Source: Paraburkholderia sp041321145 (GTDB lineage: Bacteria; Pseudomonadota; Gammaproteobacteria; Burkholderiales; Burkholderiaceae). From it: a DNA stretch of 64,000 nucleotides. This document shows, one piece after another, positions 34,144 through 42,153 of the stretch. The DNA lies in assembly GCF_041321145.1 (NCBI RefSeq), contig NZ_JBGGWA010000011.1, forward strand, positions 186,001-250,000, in the 5' to 3' direction. The notes under the pieces are model-generated. The model was not told where the DNA came from. It made no database searches and was given only the letters and a program-made list of their open reading frames with translations. Each line of letters begins with the position of its first letter. Position 1 is the first letter of the stretch. The translations under genes and the position numbers were made by a program.

Positions 34144-35853
34144 TCAGTTCAACTGGTATGAGAACGTTGCGTTGATGCGCGGGCTGCGCGACGCGCTCTC
34201 CACCGGCGCGTCGCCGATCGGTTTGGCCACCGACAAATCCAGGCTGTAGTACTTCGCATCCGAGATCCGGAAGCCGAATGCAATCGACGACAGCTTCGAC
34301 GGCGAAGGCGTACCCGCATGGAGATACACGCGCGCCATGTCGAACGAGACATACGGCGTGAGGGTGCGCAGAAAGGTGAAACCCGGCGTGAACGGCCGGT
34401 TGACTTCGAACATCGCCCCCCAGCCCGAATCCCCCGATGCTTCTCCCGGTTGATAGCCTTGCGCGAAACGTTGCGCGCCGAACGAGATCTGTTCCGAGGT
34501 CGGCAGCGAGACGGCGCTGTACTGGCCGGTCAACGAAATCGCCGTGCCGATCTTCATCGGCCACTCGTTGGTTTGCGAAAAGCTTGCGCCGGTCCGCACG
34601 AAGTTAATCGACGCCGGATTCGTGACGGACGTGCCAGGAATATTCGAGTCGCCGGATTTCGACGCGCCCAGGATATCAAACGCCTTCGCCACATTGACAC
34701 TCGCGCGGCGCACCTGGCCCGGTTCCACACTGGCGTAGTCGGCCTGCAACTGCATCACGCGCACCTGCGAGCGCAAGCCGATCTGTGCGCCGCTGTCGTG
34801 ATTGTTGTAGCGATCTTCGTCGTGCGAGGCATAGACCGAGGCTGTGCCGATCACGCTTTGCCTGTTGTTCAACAGGATCGGATAGGCCAGTGAGCCGCCG
34901 ACCTTGTCGTTGATGACCGTGCGTTCGATGTAAGCGGGCAGGCCTGGATTGTCGACCGGATTGCCGCGATAGTGCGACGCGTCGATCCTCGCGATCAGTC
35001 CGTTGCTGCCAATCGGCACCGCACCGTGGGCGGCGAGATAGGTCACGTTGTCACGGCCCTTCGGCAGCAAGGCGGACACGCTCAGTTGTTCGCCAGGCGC
35101 GGTCAGGCCGTTTTCGGTCGCCGTCAGCAAACCTTGCACGCCGGGGTGATTGAAATCGATGCCGGTGCTGACGTCGAACGGTTTGCGGTCCACCTTCAAC
35201 TCGAGCGTGGTGGCGCCGTCGGTATTTTGCGGCGGCGGCACGTTGGCCGCGACCTTCACGCCGGGCAACAGACCCAGCACGTTGACGTAACGCTCGAAGG
35301 TGGCGCGCCGCAACGGCCGGTCGGCGACGATGTGGTCGGCGATCGCGCGAATTTTGTCTTCAACCGCGCCGGCGTTGCCCGTCACTTTGACCGTGGACAC
35401 GTAGCCTTCCACCACCGTCACGCGCACCACGCCGTCGTCGAACGTCTGCGCGGGAATGAACGCGAACGAGAGCGCGTAGCCGCGGTTCTGATACAACTTC
35501 GTGACGCCATTGGCGACCTCGATCAGATCGCCGATGGTGGTGTCTTTGCCGACGAGGGGCGTGAAGCGCTGCGCCACTTCATCGAACGGAATGGACTTCA
35601 CGCCCTCGACCTGCACGCGCGACGGCGTTAGATGGCGGCTGAGCAGTTCCTGAAGTTGGGGCACTTGCGGCGCGACCTGGACGGTCACGTTCGGGCCCTT
35701 GTCGGGCGCCTTGATCTGCGGCAGCGAATCCAGCGGGTTGCCGCCGGCTACCGGACCGGACGGGCGAGACTGCGCGTGTGCTTCTACCTGCATCGCGCTT
35801 GCTGCAATCGCCGCGAGCAGGAAGGTCCATTTGCTGCCGTACCCGCGTTTCAT
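34144..35853 (-). CDS. ShlB/FhaC/HecB-family TpsB outer-membrane porin
   Basis: 569 residues. The signal peptide is cut near AHA-QS. After a Pro-rich linker, a POTRA domain (about 75-160, VQVEGVKSIPFDEVAQRF to VVRVTVVEGYVSTVKV) precedes a second POTRA-like segment and a 16-strand barrel. The FGFRISDAKYYSLDLSVAKP block and the terminal strand ending SYQLN are typical. TpsB proteins export a large TpsA passenger. No TpsA with a TPS domain lies in the window. The only neighbour on the strand is the repeat-rich lipoprotein 281 bases upstream, a possible partner. The cargo is unknown. Confidence 0.88.
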   Translation of the reverse strand: MKRGYGSKWTFLLAAIAASAMQVEAHAQSRPSGPVAGGNPLDSLPQIKAPDKGPNVTVQVAPQVPQLQELLSRHLTPSRVQVEGVKSIPFDEVAQRFTPLVGKDTTIGDLIEVANGVTKLYQNRGYALSFAFIPAQTFDDGVVRVTVVEGYVSTVKVTGNAGAVEDKIRAIADHIVADRPLRRATFERYVNVLGLLPGVKVAANVPPPQNTDGATTLELKVDRKPFDVSTGIDFNHPGVQGLLTATENGLTAPGEQLSVSALLPKGRDNVTYLAAHGAVPIGSNGLIARIDASHYRGNPVDNPGLPAYIERTVINDKVGGSLAYPILLNNRQSVIGTASVYASHDEDRYNNHDSGAQIGLRSQVRVMQLQADYASVEPGQVRRASVNVAKAFDILGASKSGDSNIPGTSVTNPASINFVRTGASFSQTNEWPMKIGTAISLTGQYSAVSLPTSEQISFGAQRFAQGYQPGEASGDSGWGAMFEVNRPFTPGFTFLRTLTPYVSFDMARVYLHAGTPSPSKLSSIAFGFRISDAKYYSLDLSVAKPIGDAPVESASRSPRINATFSYQLN

Positions 35854-36134
35854 CGGATTTTCCTCGTATGCCGTTCTTGTCTTGCGGGCGCGCCACCTGG
35901 CCGGGCTGGTTGCGATCGCTTATGTGGCTCGACGCATACTGCCGTGCTTGCAAGTAGTACGTCACGTGCCTTGTGGAGCTTGAGCATGGGCTGCAAAAGC
36001 GCGGAGCACGTGATGGGGCAGACCGCTTATGCGCTGCGTAACGGGATGTCTGAAGGACGTCTTGCGCGTGCGGCATCGATGGACGACTGCAAGTACGCCG
36101 CCCGTCGGCGCGCTGAGGCCGGTCTGCTCGTCGC

Positions 36135-37526
36135 TTACTTCTTCGTCAGGCCGCCGACCAGACCGCCGACGAGCGACGTCACCGGGGCCAGCGGATTGCT
36201 GTCCGATCCCTTGCCGCTGGTGGTCGACAGCGGCAGGCCGGTGCCGGAGCCGACTGAGGCGGTGGTGGTGGTCGTGGTCGGCGTTGCGGCCGCCATGGTG
36301 GTAACACCGCCGAGGGCGCCGGTGACGCTCGACGGCAAGCCGGTGACCGGTGCGAGCGGGCTGCTGCTGCCGGTCGCGCTGCTAAGGCCGTTCGTCACGC
36401 TCGAGAGCAGGCCGGTGACGGGCGCCAACGGGCTGGTGTTGCTCGATGCACCGCCTACGGCGCCTGTTACGCCGCCGAGTGCGCTGGTGAGCGGAGCGAG
36501 CGGGCCGCTGCCGGTGCCGCCGGTCAGGCCGCCGAGAGCACCGGTGAGCGGTGCCAGCGGATTGCCGCTGGTGCTTCCGGTAAGCAGCCCACCCGCCGAT
36601 GCGACCGTGGTGCCCGTATCGGTAACCGTGTGGCCGAGAGCAGTCGTGATCGGATTGCCGCCGGTTGCGCTCAGCAGCGTGCCCGCCTGACCGAGTCCGC
36701 CGCCGACGGTTGTGAGCAGGGTATTCAACGGCACGCCGAGGCCGGTGGTCGTGCCCACCGTCTGCGTGGTCGCCGCGACCATCGACGTAATCGGCGTGAT
36801 GGCGGTGCTGAGGTTTTGCGTGATTGGCTGGACCGGACCCGTCGAGAGCGCGGTGGTGAGCGTGCCGCCGCCGTTGGTCGCTGCGCCGCCGATCGTATTG
36901 ACGACGCCGCCGAGCGGCGTTGTGATGGCCGCCAACGGCGCGAGCGGGCCGCTGCCAAGGCTCGTCACGAGGCTGCCTGCATCCGTCACGGCGCCGCCGA
37001 CATGACCGGCCACACCGCCCAGGCTCGAGACGGTCGTGCCGACCGCATTGCCGCCGTTGCCGAATTGGCCGAGTCCTTGCGATACACCACCGCCGAGCGT
37101 CGAGACCGCCACGCCGACTTGCTGCACGATGCCGTCGGCGGATTGCATCGTTTGCGAGCTGACGCCCGGGAGGGTTTGCGAGCCGATCACGGTGCCGATG
37201 CTCGAGACCGTCGAGCCAACGTCGCCGACCACACCGCCGGTGTTGCCTGCCACGGTGCCGAGCGCATTGACGACCGCGGTGGTGCCGCTGCCCGTGCCGG
37301 AGCCGCTCCCCGAACCGTTGCTGCCGGTACTGGAGCGGGAGCCGCCCGAGCCCATCGAACCGCTGCCGGTGGTGGACAGGGTGCCGCCGGCAGAGCCGCT
37401 ACCGTTGCTGTCCGTGCCGGAACTCAGGCTTCCGGAGCCTCCGCAAGCGCCAAGAGAAAGCATCGCCGCTACGCTGGCCGCAATCAGGGTTGCTCTTACC
37501 GTGGTGTTGGCCGTTTGAATGTTCAT
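36135..37526 (-). CDS. Gly/Ser/Thr/Val repeat-rich lipoprotein
   Basis: 463 residues from ATG 37526 (GAGG 5-7 bases upstream). A lipoprotein signal ends at lipobox SLGAC. A Gly/Ser linker (about 25-80) is followed by a long low-complexity region of Gly, Val, Thr, Leu and Ser. It contains six PLAP[LV] units, most within ALGG/VTG-type blocks, and Val-Gly-Thr stretches spaced about 15-20 residues. There are no aromatic residues until the end and only one Cys. Such proteins are sometimes annotated collagen-like, but no Gly-X-Y period is evident. A surface or matrix role is plausible. It is followed on its strand by the TpsB gene. Confidence 0.8.
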   Translation of the reverse strand: MNIQTANTTVRATLIAASVAAMLSLGACGGSGSLSSGTDSNGSGSAGGTLSTTGSGSMGSGGSRSSTGSNGSGSGSGTGSGTTAVVNALGTVAGNTGGVVGDVGSTVSSIGTVIGSQTLPGVSSQTMQSADGIVQQVGVAVSTLGGGVSQGLGQFGNGGNAVGTTVSSLGGVAGHVGGAVTDAGSLVTSLGSGPLAPLAAITTPLGGVVNTIGGAATNGGGTLTTALSTGPVQPITQNLSTAITPITSMVAATTQTVGTTTGLGVPLNTLLTTVGGGLGQAGTLLSATGGNPITTALGHTVTDTGTTVASAGGLLTGSTSGNPLAPLTGALGGLTGGTGSGPLAPLTSALGGVTGAVGGASSNTSPLAPVTGLLSSVTNGLSSATGSSSPLAPVTGLPSSVTGALGGVTTMAAATPTTTTTTASVGSGTGLPLSTTSGKGSDSNPLAPVTSLVGGLVGGLTKK

Positions 37527-37730
37527 GTCGCCCTCGCATCGCATGTGTTGTTGGGTATCGCTGCGTGACTACCTCTGCACGGGCCGTGCCATTTCGACTG
37601 AGCAATGCGGAAGATTTTTTAGCCGGAGGGCGTGAAGCCGGACGCAATATGGCTTTGAGCGATAAATGGAGTGCCGGCTAAATCAGATACGCCCCGTAAA
37701 AATGAATTAGCCAAACGTTTGCGAGGACTG

Positions 37731-37776
37731 CGTAACGTAACGGGACGCACGCGCCGTTACGAAACAAGGCGTAACG
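37731..37776. repeat. Cluster of four CGTAACG/CGTTACG motifs before the tad operon
   Basis: CGTAACG occurs at 37731, 37736 and 37770, and its reverse complement CGTTACG at 37755. The middle two form CGTAACGG-N10-CCGTTACG. The cluster lies 165-210 bp upstream of the flp promoter and also faces the divergent lipoprotein gene. It looks like a multi-site operator. The rest of 37527-38184 has no gene. Confidence 0.55.
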
Positions 37777-37942
37777 CAAGCGCAACGACAGGCCTCGCCC
37801 GCTTGGAATGTTCTGTTGAAGCAAATAATTAGTGGACCAAATCTAAATAATGGTTAATCCTATGTGTTGCAACGCACGAACTGCCGTTAATCTGATGGCG
37901 TGGCTAAAACGCATGTGCTTTGAGGCTGAGGACACTGAATAA

Positions 37943-37971
37943 TTGCTTAAACATGATTGTTCGGCTATAAA
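37943..37971 (+). promoter_or_regulatory. Sigma-70-type promoter for flp
   Basis: TTGCTT (37943-37948), a 17-bp spacer and TATAAA (37966-37971). This gives a leader of about 205 bases before flp. Confidence 0.6.
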
Positions 37972-38184
37972 ACCCGAAAGCATTACGGATTGACGAGGAG
38001 GTGCGTTATCGATCAGACAGCTCATAGACATCTGTTTCATTGAAGCCGGCTGCAAGGCGGTGCTTCGGCAGCGCAACAGGCAATACGCAGGACCAGGAAT
38101 GAGAGACCAGGGTCCGCAGCGTTGAAGAATCCGTCATCTGAGGCAGCACGAAAACAAACGAAAAAATGAAGTCCGAGGGTAAAA

Positions 38185-38388
38185 ATGAAAAAATTCACCA
38201 AACGCTTCCTGCGCGATAACAGAGGCGTGACGGCCATCGAATATGGTCTGATTGCGGGGTTAGTTGTTCTTGTCATCGCTACGTCGGTGGGCAACATTGG
38301 GACCAACCTCAACAACGTATTGACCACTCTTGCCAGCAAGATAACCACCCCGTCGACCGGCGGCACGCCCGCGGGTACCGGCGGTTAG
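38185..38388 (+). CDS. flp: Flp-family type IVb pilin
   Basis: 67 residues. GAGGGT precedes the ATG. The basic leader ends at Gly14; cleavage before Val15 leaves VTAIEYGLIAGLVVLVIA, with Glu at position 5 of the mature pilin and the Flp Glu-Tyr pair. The mature protein is about 53 residues with a Gly/Thr/Pro-rich tail. It is the structural subunit of the Tad pilus used for surface adherence. It is first in the locus, behind a strong promoter and before a hairpin that may separate its expression from the assembly genes. Confidence 0.96.
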   Translation: MKKFTKRFLRDNRGVTAIEYGLIAGLVVLVIATSVGNIGTNLNNVLTTLASKITTPSTGGTPAGTGG

Positions 38389-38480
38389 CGCGGCAAGGGG
38401 ATATCTCGTTGGCGTGAGCGAAACACCCTGTTGCACGGGCATCAGGGCATTCGCCGTGCCGCAAATACGCTGTGGTCTTT

Positions 38481-38507
38481 AATGCGAATTGCAGGCCAAT
38501 TCGCATT
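38481..38507 (+). terminator. Hairpin between flp and the tad assembly genes
   Basis: A perfect 11-bp stem, AATGCGAATTG / CAATTCGCATT, with a 5-base CAGGC loop is followed by a T-rich but interrupted stretch (GCTTTGCTTC). It lies 92 bases after flp and 26 before the prepilin peptidase gene. Partial termination or protection of the flp mRNA 3' end is likely. Confidence 0.55.
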
Positions 38508-38533
38508 GCTTTGCTTCGCCTGTTGAGTGCGAT

Positions 38534-39034
38534 ATGAATGCCTATGTCGGAATGGTGTTATTTGTCTCCTGGGCGGCGGCTGTTGCGATATGCGACTGCC
38601 GCAGCAGGCGCATTTCTAATTCGTTGGTGGCCGCCGGTTTAATGGCGGCATGGGGCTGCGCGCTCGCGCAATGCGGCCCATTTGGCGTGTCGATCGCTCA
38701 GGCCGGTGTCGGCGCGCTGATCGGCCTGATCGCGCTACTGCCGTTTTTCGCACTCGGCGCAATGGGCGCCGCCGACGTGAAAGTATTCGCTGTACTGGGC
38801 GCGTGGTGCGGCGCGCATGCGCTGCTCGGTCTATGGATGGGCGCCAGTCTCGCCGCCGGCTTGCACGCCGTCTGGCTGTTGATCACGACGCGCACTCGCA
38901 TCGCGGACCTCGGCCGTCACGGCGGCCCGACTTTCGAGTTGAGCGGCAGGGCATCCACGCCGTACGCGGCGTGCCTTACGGGCGCCGCCAGCGCGTGGCT
39001 GTTGCTGCTGCCATTGGCCGGAGGCGTGCGATGA
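38534..39034 (+). CDS. tadV: Tad prepilin peptidase (TadV/CpaA, A24 family)
   Basis: 166 residues, the short form without the methyltransferase part. The two catalytic aspartates of A24 peptidases are visible: Asp21 in CDCRSRRISN and Asp81 in GAADVK (the GxxDxK motif). About five or six membrane segments. It cleaves the leaders of Flp and TadE-type pseudopilins. Start ATG 38534 removes a non-conserved extension. Its stop overlaps the tadE start (ATGA). Confidence 0.9.
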   Translation: MNAYVGMVLFVSWAAAVAICDCRSRRISNSLVAAGLMAAWGCALAQCGPFGVSIAQAGVGALIGLIALLPFFALGAMGAADVKVFAVLGAWCGAHALLGLWMGASLAAGLHAVWLLITTRTRIADLGRHGGPTFELSGRASTPYAACLTGAASAWLLLLPLAGGVR

Positions 39035-39528
39035 AAGGATGGGCGCCCCAAGCCGCAAGTCCGCTGTTCAGGCGAGTCGGTGCGCGCCGGTTGCGGAAGC
39101 AGCGCGGCGCTACCGCAGTCGAATTCGCCTTGGTGCTCCCGCTGTTCTTCACGATTCTCTACGCGATCGTCACCTTCAGCCTGATCCTGCTGGCGCAGCA
39201 GAACCTGACGCTCGCGGCTGAAGAAGGCGCGCGCGCCGCCCTGAACTGGCAGAGCAACAACTCGGTGCAAAACGCACTCGACAATCGCGGCGCTGCCGCC
39301 TGCAAAACCGCGACCCTGGTTGCTTCCCCGCTGGTGCAGAACCTGACATGCACGCCCACTTCCTCGTCATGTGGACCGAGCAACGCGATGAAATGCATCA
39401 ATGTCGCGTTGAACTACGACTACAGCACGTATCCGCTGGTGCCGAACTTGCCGCTTCTGAGCTTCACGATACCGAAGTCGCTGTCGGGCAGCGCCACGGT
39501 ACAACTCAACCCGGAGAACATTCAGTGA
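39031..39528 (+). CDS. tadE: TadE-like minor pilin
   Basis: 165 residues. RGATAVEFALVLPLFF is the TadE pilin-like motif, with cleavage after Gly27 and Glu31 at position +5 counted as in pseudopilins. One membrane helix and a polar periplasmic part with four Cys follow. The start overlaps the prepilin peptidase stop by 4 bases, so translation is coupled. It is likely a minor component needed for Flp pilus assembly. No separate TadF gene was found. Confidence 0.9.
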   Translation: MKGWAPQAASPLFRRVGARRLRKQRGATAVEFALVLPLFFTILYAIVTFSLILLAQQNLTLAAEEGARAALNWQSNNSVQNALDNRGAAACKTATLVASPLVQNLTCTPTSSSCGPSNAMKCINVALNYDYSTYPLVPNLPLLSFTIPKSLSGSATVQLNPENIQ

Positions 39529-39619
39529 CGCACGCGCCGGCCCTCGGCCTTTCCGCCCGTCGACGCGCGCACGAACGCGCGCACGGCCACGCATCGTTCA
39601 ACCGACGCCGCGAGCCGTC

Positions 39620-40567
39620 ATGCCGAATCTGACCAAAATTCTTGCCGGCGTGCTCATCGCCGCAGCGGTCGTGCTCGGCCTATTTGCGTGGACACTGGCG
39701 CGCCGTCCGGTGCCGGTCGCCGTCACGCCCGCCATGCCAGCGAGTTTCCCGGTGGTGCTGGCGACCCGCACGTTGCCGGCAGGCAAGGCGATCACCATCG
39801 ATGCGCTGCGCGTGCAGTCGCTGCCGATCAATCCGAGCGGCGCCTTCACCGATCCTTCGCAACTCGTGGGCCGCGTGCCGAGCACCGGAATCGTCGCAGA
39901 CTCGCCGGTGCTGGAAGCGCAGTTGTCGTCGGGATTGGCGGAGCATGTCGAGCCGGGCGAACGCGCGCTCGCCGTGCGGGTGGACGAAGCTAATGCGGTC
40001 GGCAACCGCTTGCGGCCGGGCAATTTCGTCGACGTGTTCTTTACGCTTAAACGCGATGGCAATCTCGGCGGCGGCGCTGAAATCGATCGTACCCAGGCGC
40101 GCTTGCTGTTGTCGAAAGTGCGCGTGCTGGCGTTCGGTAACGCAACCGCCGGCGGCGATAGCGCCGGCGACCCGAATGGCATGGTGCGCACGGCGGTGTT
40201 GGCCGTGCCGGTTGCCGACGTGGACCGGCTGACGCTCGCCGAGGCCGCGGGCCGTCTGATCTTCGCGTTGCGTAATCCAAAGGATGCCGAAGTAGTTGAT
40301 CAGAGCGCGTTGCCGGTCTATCCGGGCGTGTTGAAGACGGCTGTCCATGCCGCTGGGGGCGAGCCCGCGCAGGATTCGACCCGCGCCGCGGCCGGCGTGG
40401 CGCTCGAGGCCTTGTCGGGAAGCGCCAATCCGGCAGGCGCGGGCGCGCGGCAAGTGTCGCTGCCGCGCGTGCCTTTGCCGGCTACACCTATGGCCGGCAA
40501 GACGAACAATACAAAGAGCGGTGTCGAAGTGATACGGGGTGGGCGCGCCGAAACGGTCGCCTGGTAA
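39620..40567 (+). CDS. cpaB: Flp pilus assembly protein CpaB/RcpC
   Basis: 315 residues. One N-terminal membrane anchor (ILAGVLIAAAVVLGLFAWTL) is followed by a SAF domain (about 40-105, FPVVLATRTLPAGKAI, then VGRVPSTGIVADSPV) and a beta-rich periplasmic domain (LRPGNFVDVFFTL). The C-terminal tail is Pro/Gly-rich. CpaB works with the secretin channel. It lies 91 bases after tadE and 41 before the secretin gene. Confidence 0.92.
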   Translation: MPNLTKILAGVLIAAAVVLGLFAWTLARRPVPVAVTPAMPASFPVVLATRTLPAGKAITIDALRVQSLPINPSGAFTDPSQLVGRVPSTGIVADSPVLEAQLSSGLAEHVEPGERALAVRVDEANAVGNRLRPGNFVDVFFTLKRDGNLGGGAEIDRTQARLLLSKVRVLAFGNATAGGDSAGDPNGMVRTAVLAVPVADVDRLTLAEAAGRLIFALRNPKDAEVVDQSALPVYPGVLKTAVHAAGGEPAQDSTRAAAGVALEALSGSANPAGAGARQVSLPRVPLPATPMAGKTNNTKSGVEVIRGGRAETVAW

Positions 40568-40608
40568 GCAGTTTCAGGGAGCGGGCGGCCGGACGCGTCC
40601 GTGACGAC

Positions 40609-42021
40609 ATGACAGAACGGATTTTCGTATTCGGGAAGGCGGCATGCGCGGGGATGGCTTTGCTCGCCCTGTCGGCCACGACCGACGCAGCGGGCCAGAC
40701 GGTACAGCGGGGGCAAGCCGCGCAGACGATGCAAAGCATGCCTGCGCGGACTGTCGGCCTGACGGTGGGCGGCCAGCAGCCGCTCGCGACCGGTCATGCG
40801 CTGCGGAGGGTCGCGATCGGCGATCCGTCGGTGGCGGACGTGCTGATTATTAAGGGTGACAAGCGTGGCGGCGTCTTACTGGTGGGCAAGGCGGCGGGCA
40901 CCACCAGCCTGATGCTGTGGGAGCGGGACCGCGACGCGCCGCTGACCTACACCGTCAACGTGACGACCGCCGCCGCAGCCTCGCTGCTCGGCCCCGACAC
41001 GCCGAGCCTGAAGGTGCTCGGCGGCACGGCGGTGGTGTCCGGCTCGTCGGCGACGATGGAATCGCACCAGCGCGCAGTGGTCGCAGCGGAGGGCTCACTC
41101 GGCAAGGACGGCGCGGTGTTCGACACCTCGACGGTGGGAAGCCGTGCGGTGGTGCAGGTCGAAGTGCGGGTGGTTGAGTTCAGCCGCTCGGTGCTCAAGC
41201 AGGTCGGTTTCAACTTCTTCCGCCAGAACAACGGTTTCGCGTTCGGCACATTCGGGCCCAACGGGGCGACCTCCGCAACCTTGCCGCAGACGCAGTTCAG
41301 CCCGACCAGCAGCACGACGGTGGGTCCTGCGCTGGCTTCACCGCTGTCGTCCGCGTTCAATCTCGTGTTCAGTTCGGCGACCCACGGCATCTTCGCCGAC
41401 CTGAGTCTGATGGAGAGCAACAATCTCGCGCGGGTGCTTGCCGAACCGACGCTAGTGGCGCTGTCGGGCCAAAGCGCCAGTTTCCTCGCCGGCGGCGAGA
41501 TTCCGGTGCCGGTGCCGCAGGCCCTGGGTTCGACCTCGATCGAATACAAGCCGTACGGCGTCGGACTGACGTTGACGCCGACCGTCCTGAGCCCGCGGCG
41601 CATCGCGCTGAAGGTGGCACCTGAAGCGAGTCAGCTCGACTTCACGAATGCCGTGACGATCAGCGGCGTGTCGGTGCCTGCGATCACTACGCGGCGCGCG
41701 GACACCACCGTCGAACTCGGCGACGGCGAGAGCTTTGTGATCGGTGGCCTGATCGATCGCGAGACCGCGTCGAATGTGTCGAAGGTGCCGTTGCTCGGCG
41801 ATCTGCCGATTATCGGCACGTTCTTCAAGCAGTTGAACTATCAGCAGAACGAAAAGGAACTGGTGATCATCGTGACACCGCATCTGGTGTCGCCGCTGGC
41901 GAAGGGGGCGACCTTGCCGTCGACGCCGGGCGAGCAGTCCGAACAGCGTAACGGGCCGGTGTGGCGCTCACTGCTGGGCGGCGCGGCGGGGCACGATGCC
42001 GTGCCGGGGTTTTCCAGGTGA
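40609..42021 (+). CDS. cpaC: Tad pilus secretin CpaC/RcpA
   Basis: 470 residues. The signal peptide is cut near TDA-AG. The N-terminal pilus-secretin domain (about 45-120, TVGLTVGGQQPLATGHALRR) and a BON-like segment precede the secretin core from about 180 (VVQVEVRVVEFSRSVLKQVG). The core ends with FVIGGLIDRETASNVSKVPL and LGDLPIIGTFF, the secretin signature. It forms the outer-membrane ring through which the Flp pilus passes. No clear ribosome site was seen, so coupling to cpaB is possible. Confidence 0.95.
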   Translation: MTERIFVFGKAACAGMALLALSATTDAAGQTVQRGQAAQTMQSMPARTVGLTVGGQQPLATGHALRRVAIGDPSVADVLIIKGDKRGGVLLVGKAAGTTSLMLWERDRDAPLTYTVNVTTAAAASLLGPDTPSLKVLGGTAVVSGSSATMESHQRAVVAAEGSLGKDGAVFDTSTVGSRAVVQVEVRVVEFSRSVLKQVGFNFFRQNNGFAFGTFGPNGATSATLPQTQFSPTSSTTVGPALASPLSSAFNLVFSSATHGIFADLSLMESNNLARVLAEPTLVALSGQSASFLAGGEIPVPVPQALGSTSIEYKPYGVGLTLTPTVLSPRRIALKVAPEASQLDFTNAVTISGVSVPAITTRRADTTVELGDGESFVIGGLIDRETASNVSKVPLLGDLPIIGTFFKQLNYQQNEKELVIIVTPHLVSPLAKGATLPSTPGEQSEQRNGPVWRSLLGGAAGHDAVPGFSR

Positions 42022-42153
42022 AGCCGGTGGGCGGCACGGCGGCGCACCGGATTTGTGGGGAAGTGGACCTGCGCGCGGGCGAACCGCGTGCATCTGCTGG
42101 CAGGCAGGATGACGCGGTGGCTTCGCAGCCCATGCCGCATAAGGAGGGCCAAT

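Noticed and set aside
37560..38184. Sigma-54 (-24/-12) promoter before flp
   Set aside because: Only poor GG-N10-GC matches were found, such as AAGGCGTAACGCAAGC at 37767-37782; a sigma-70-like TTGCTT-N17-TATAAA fits far better.
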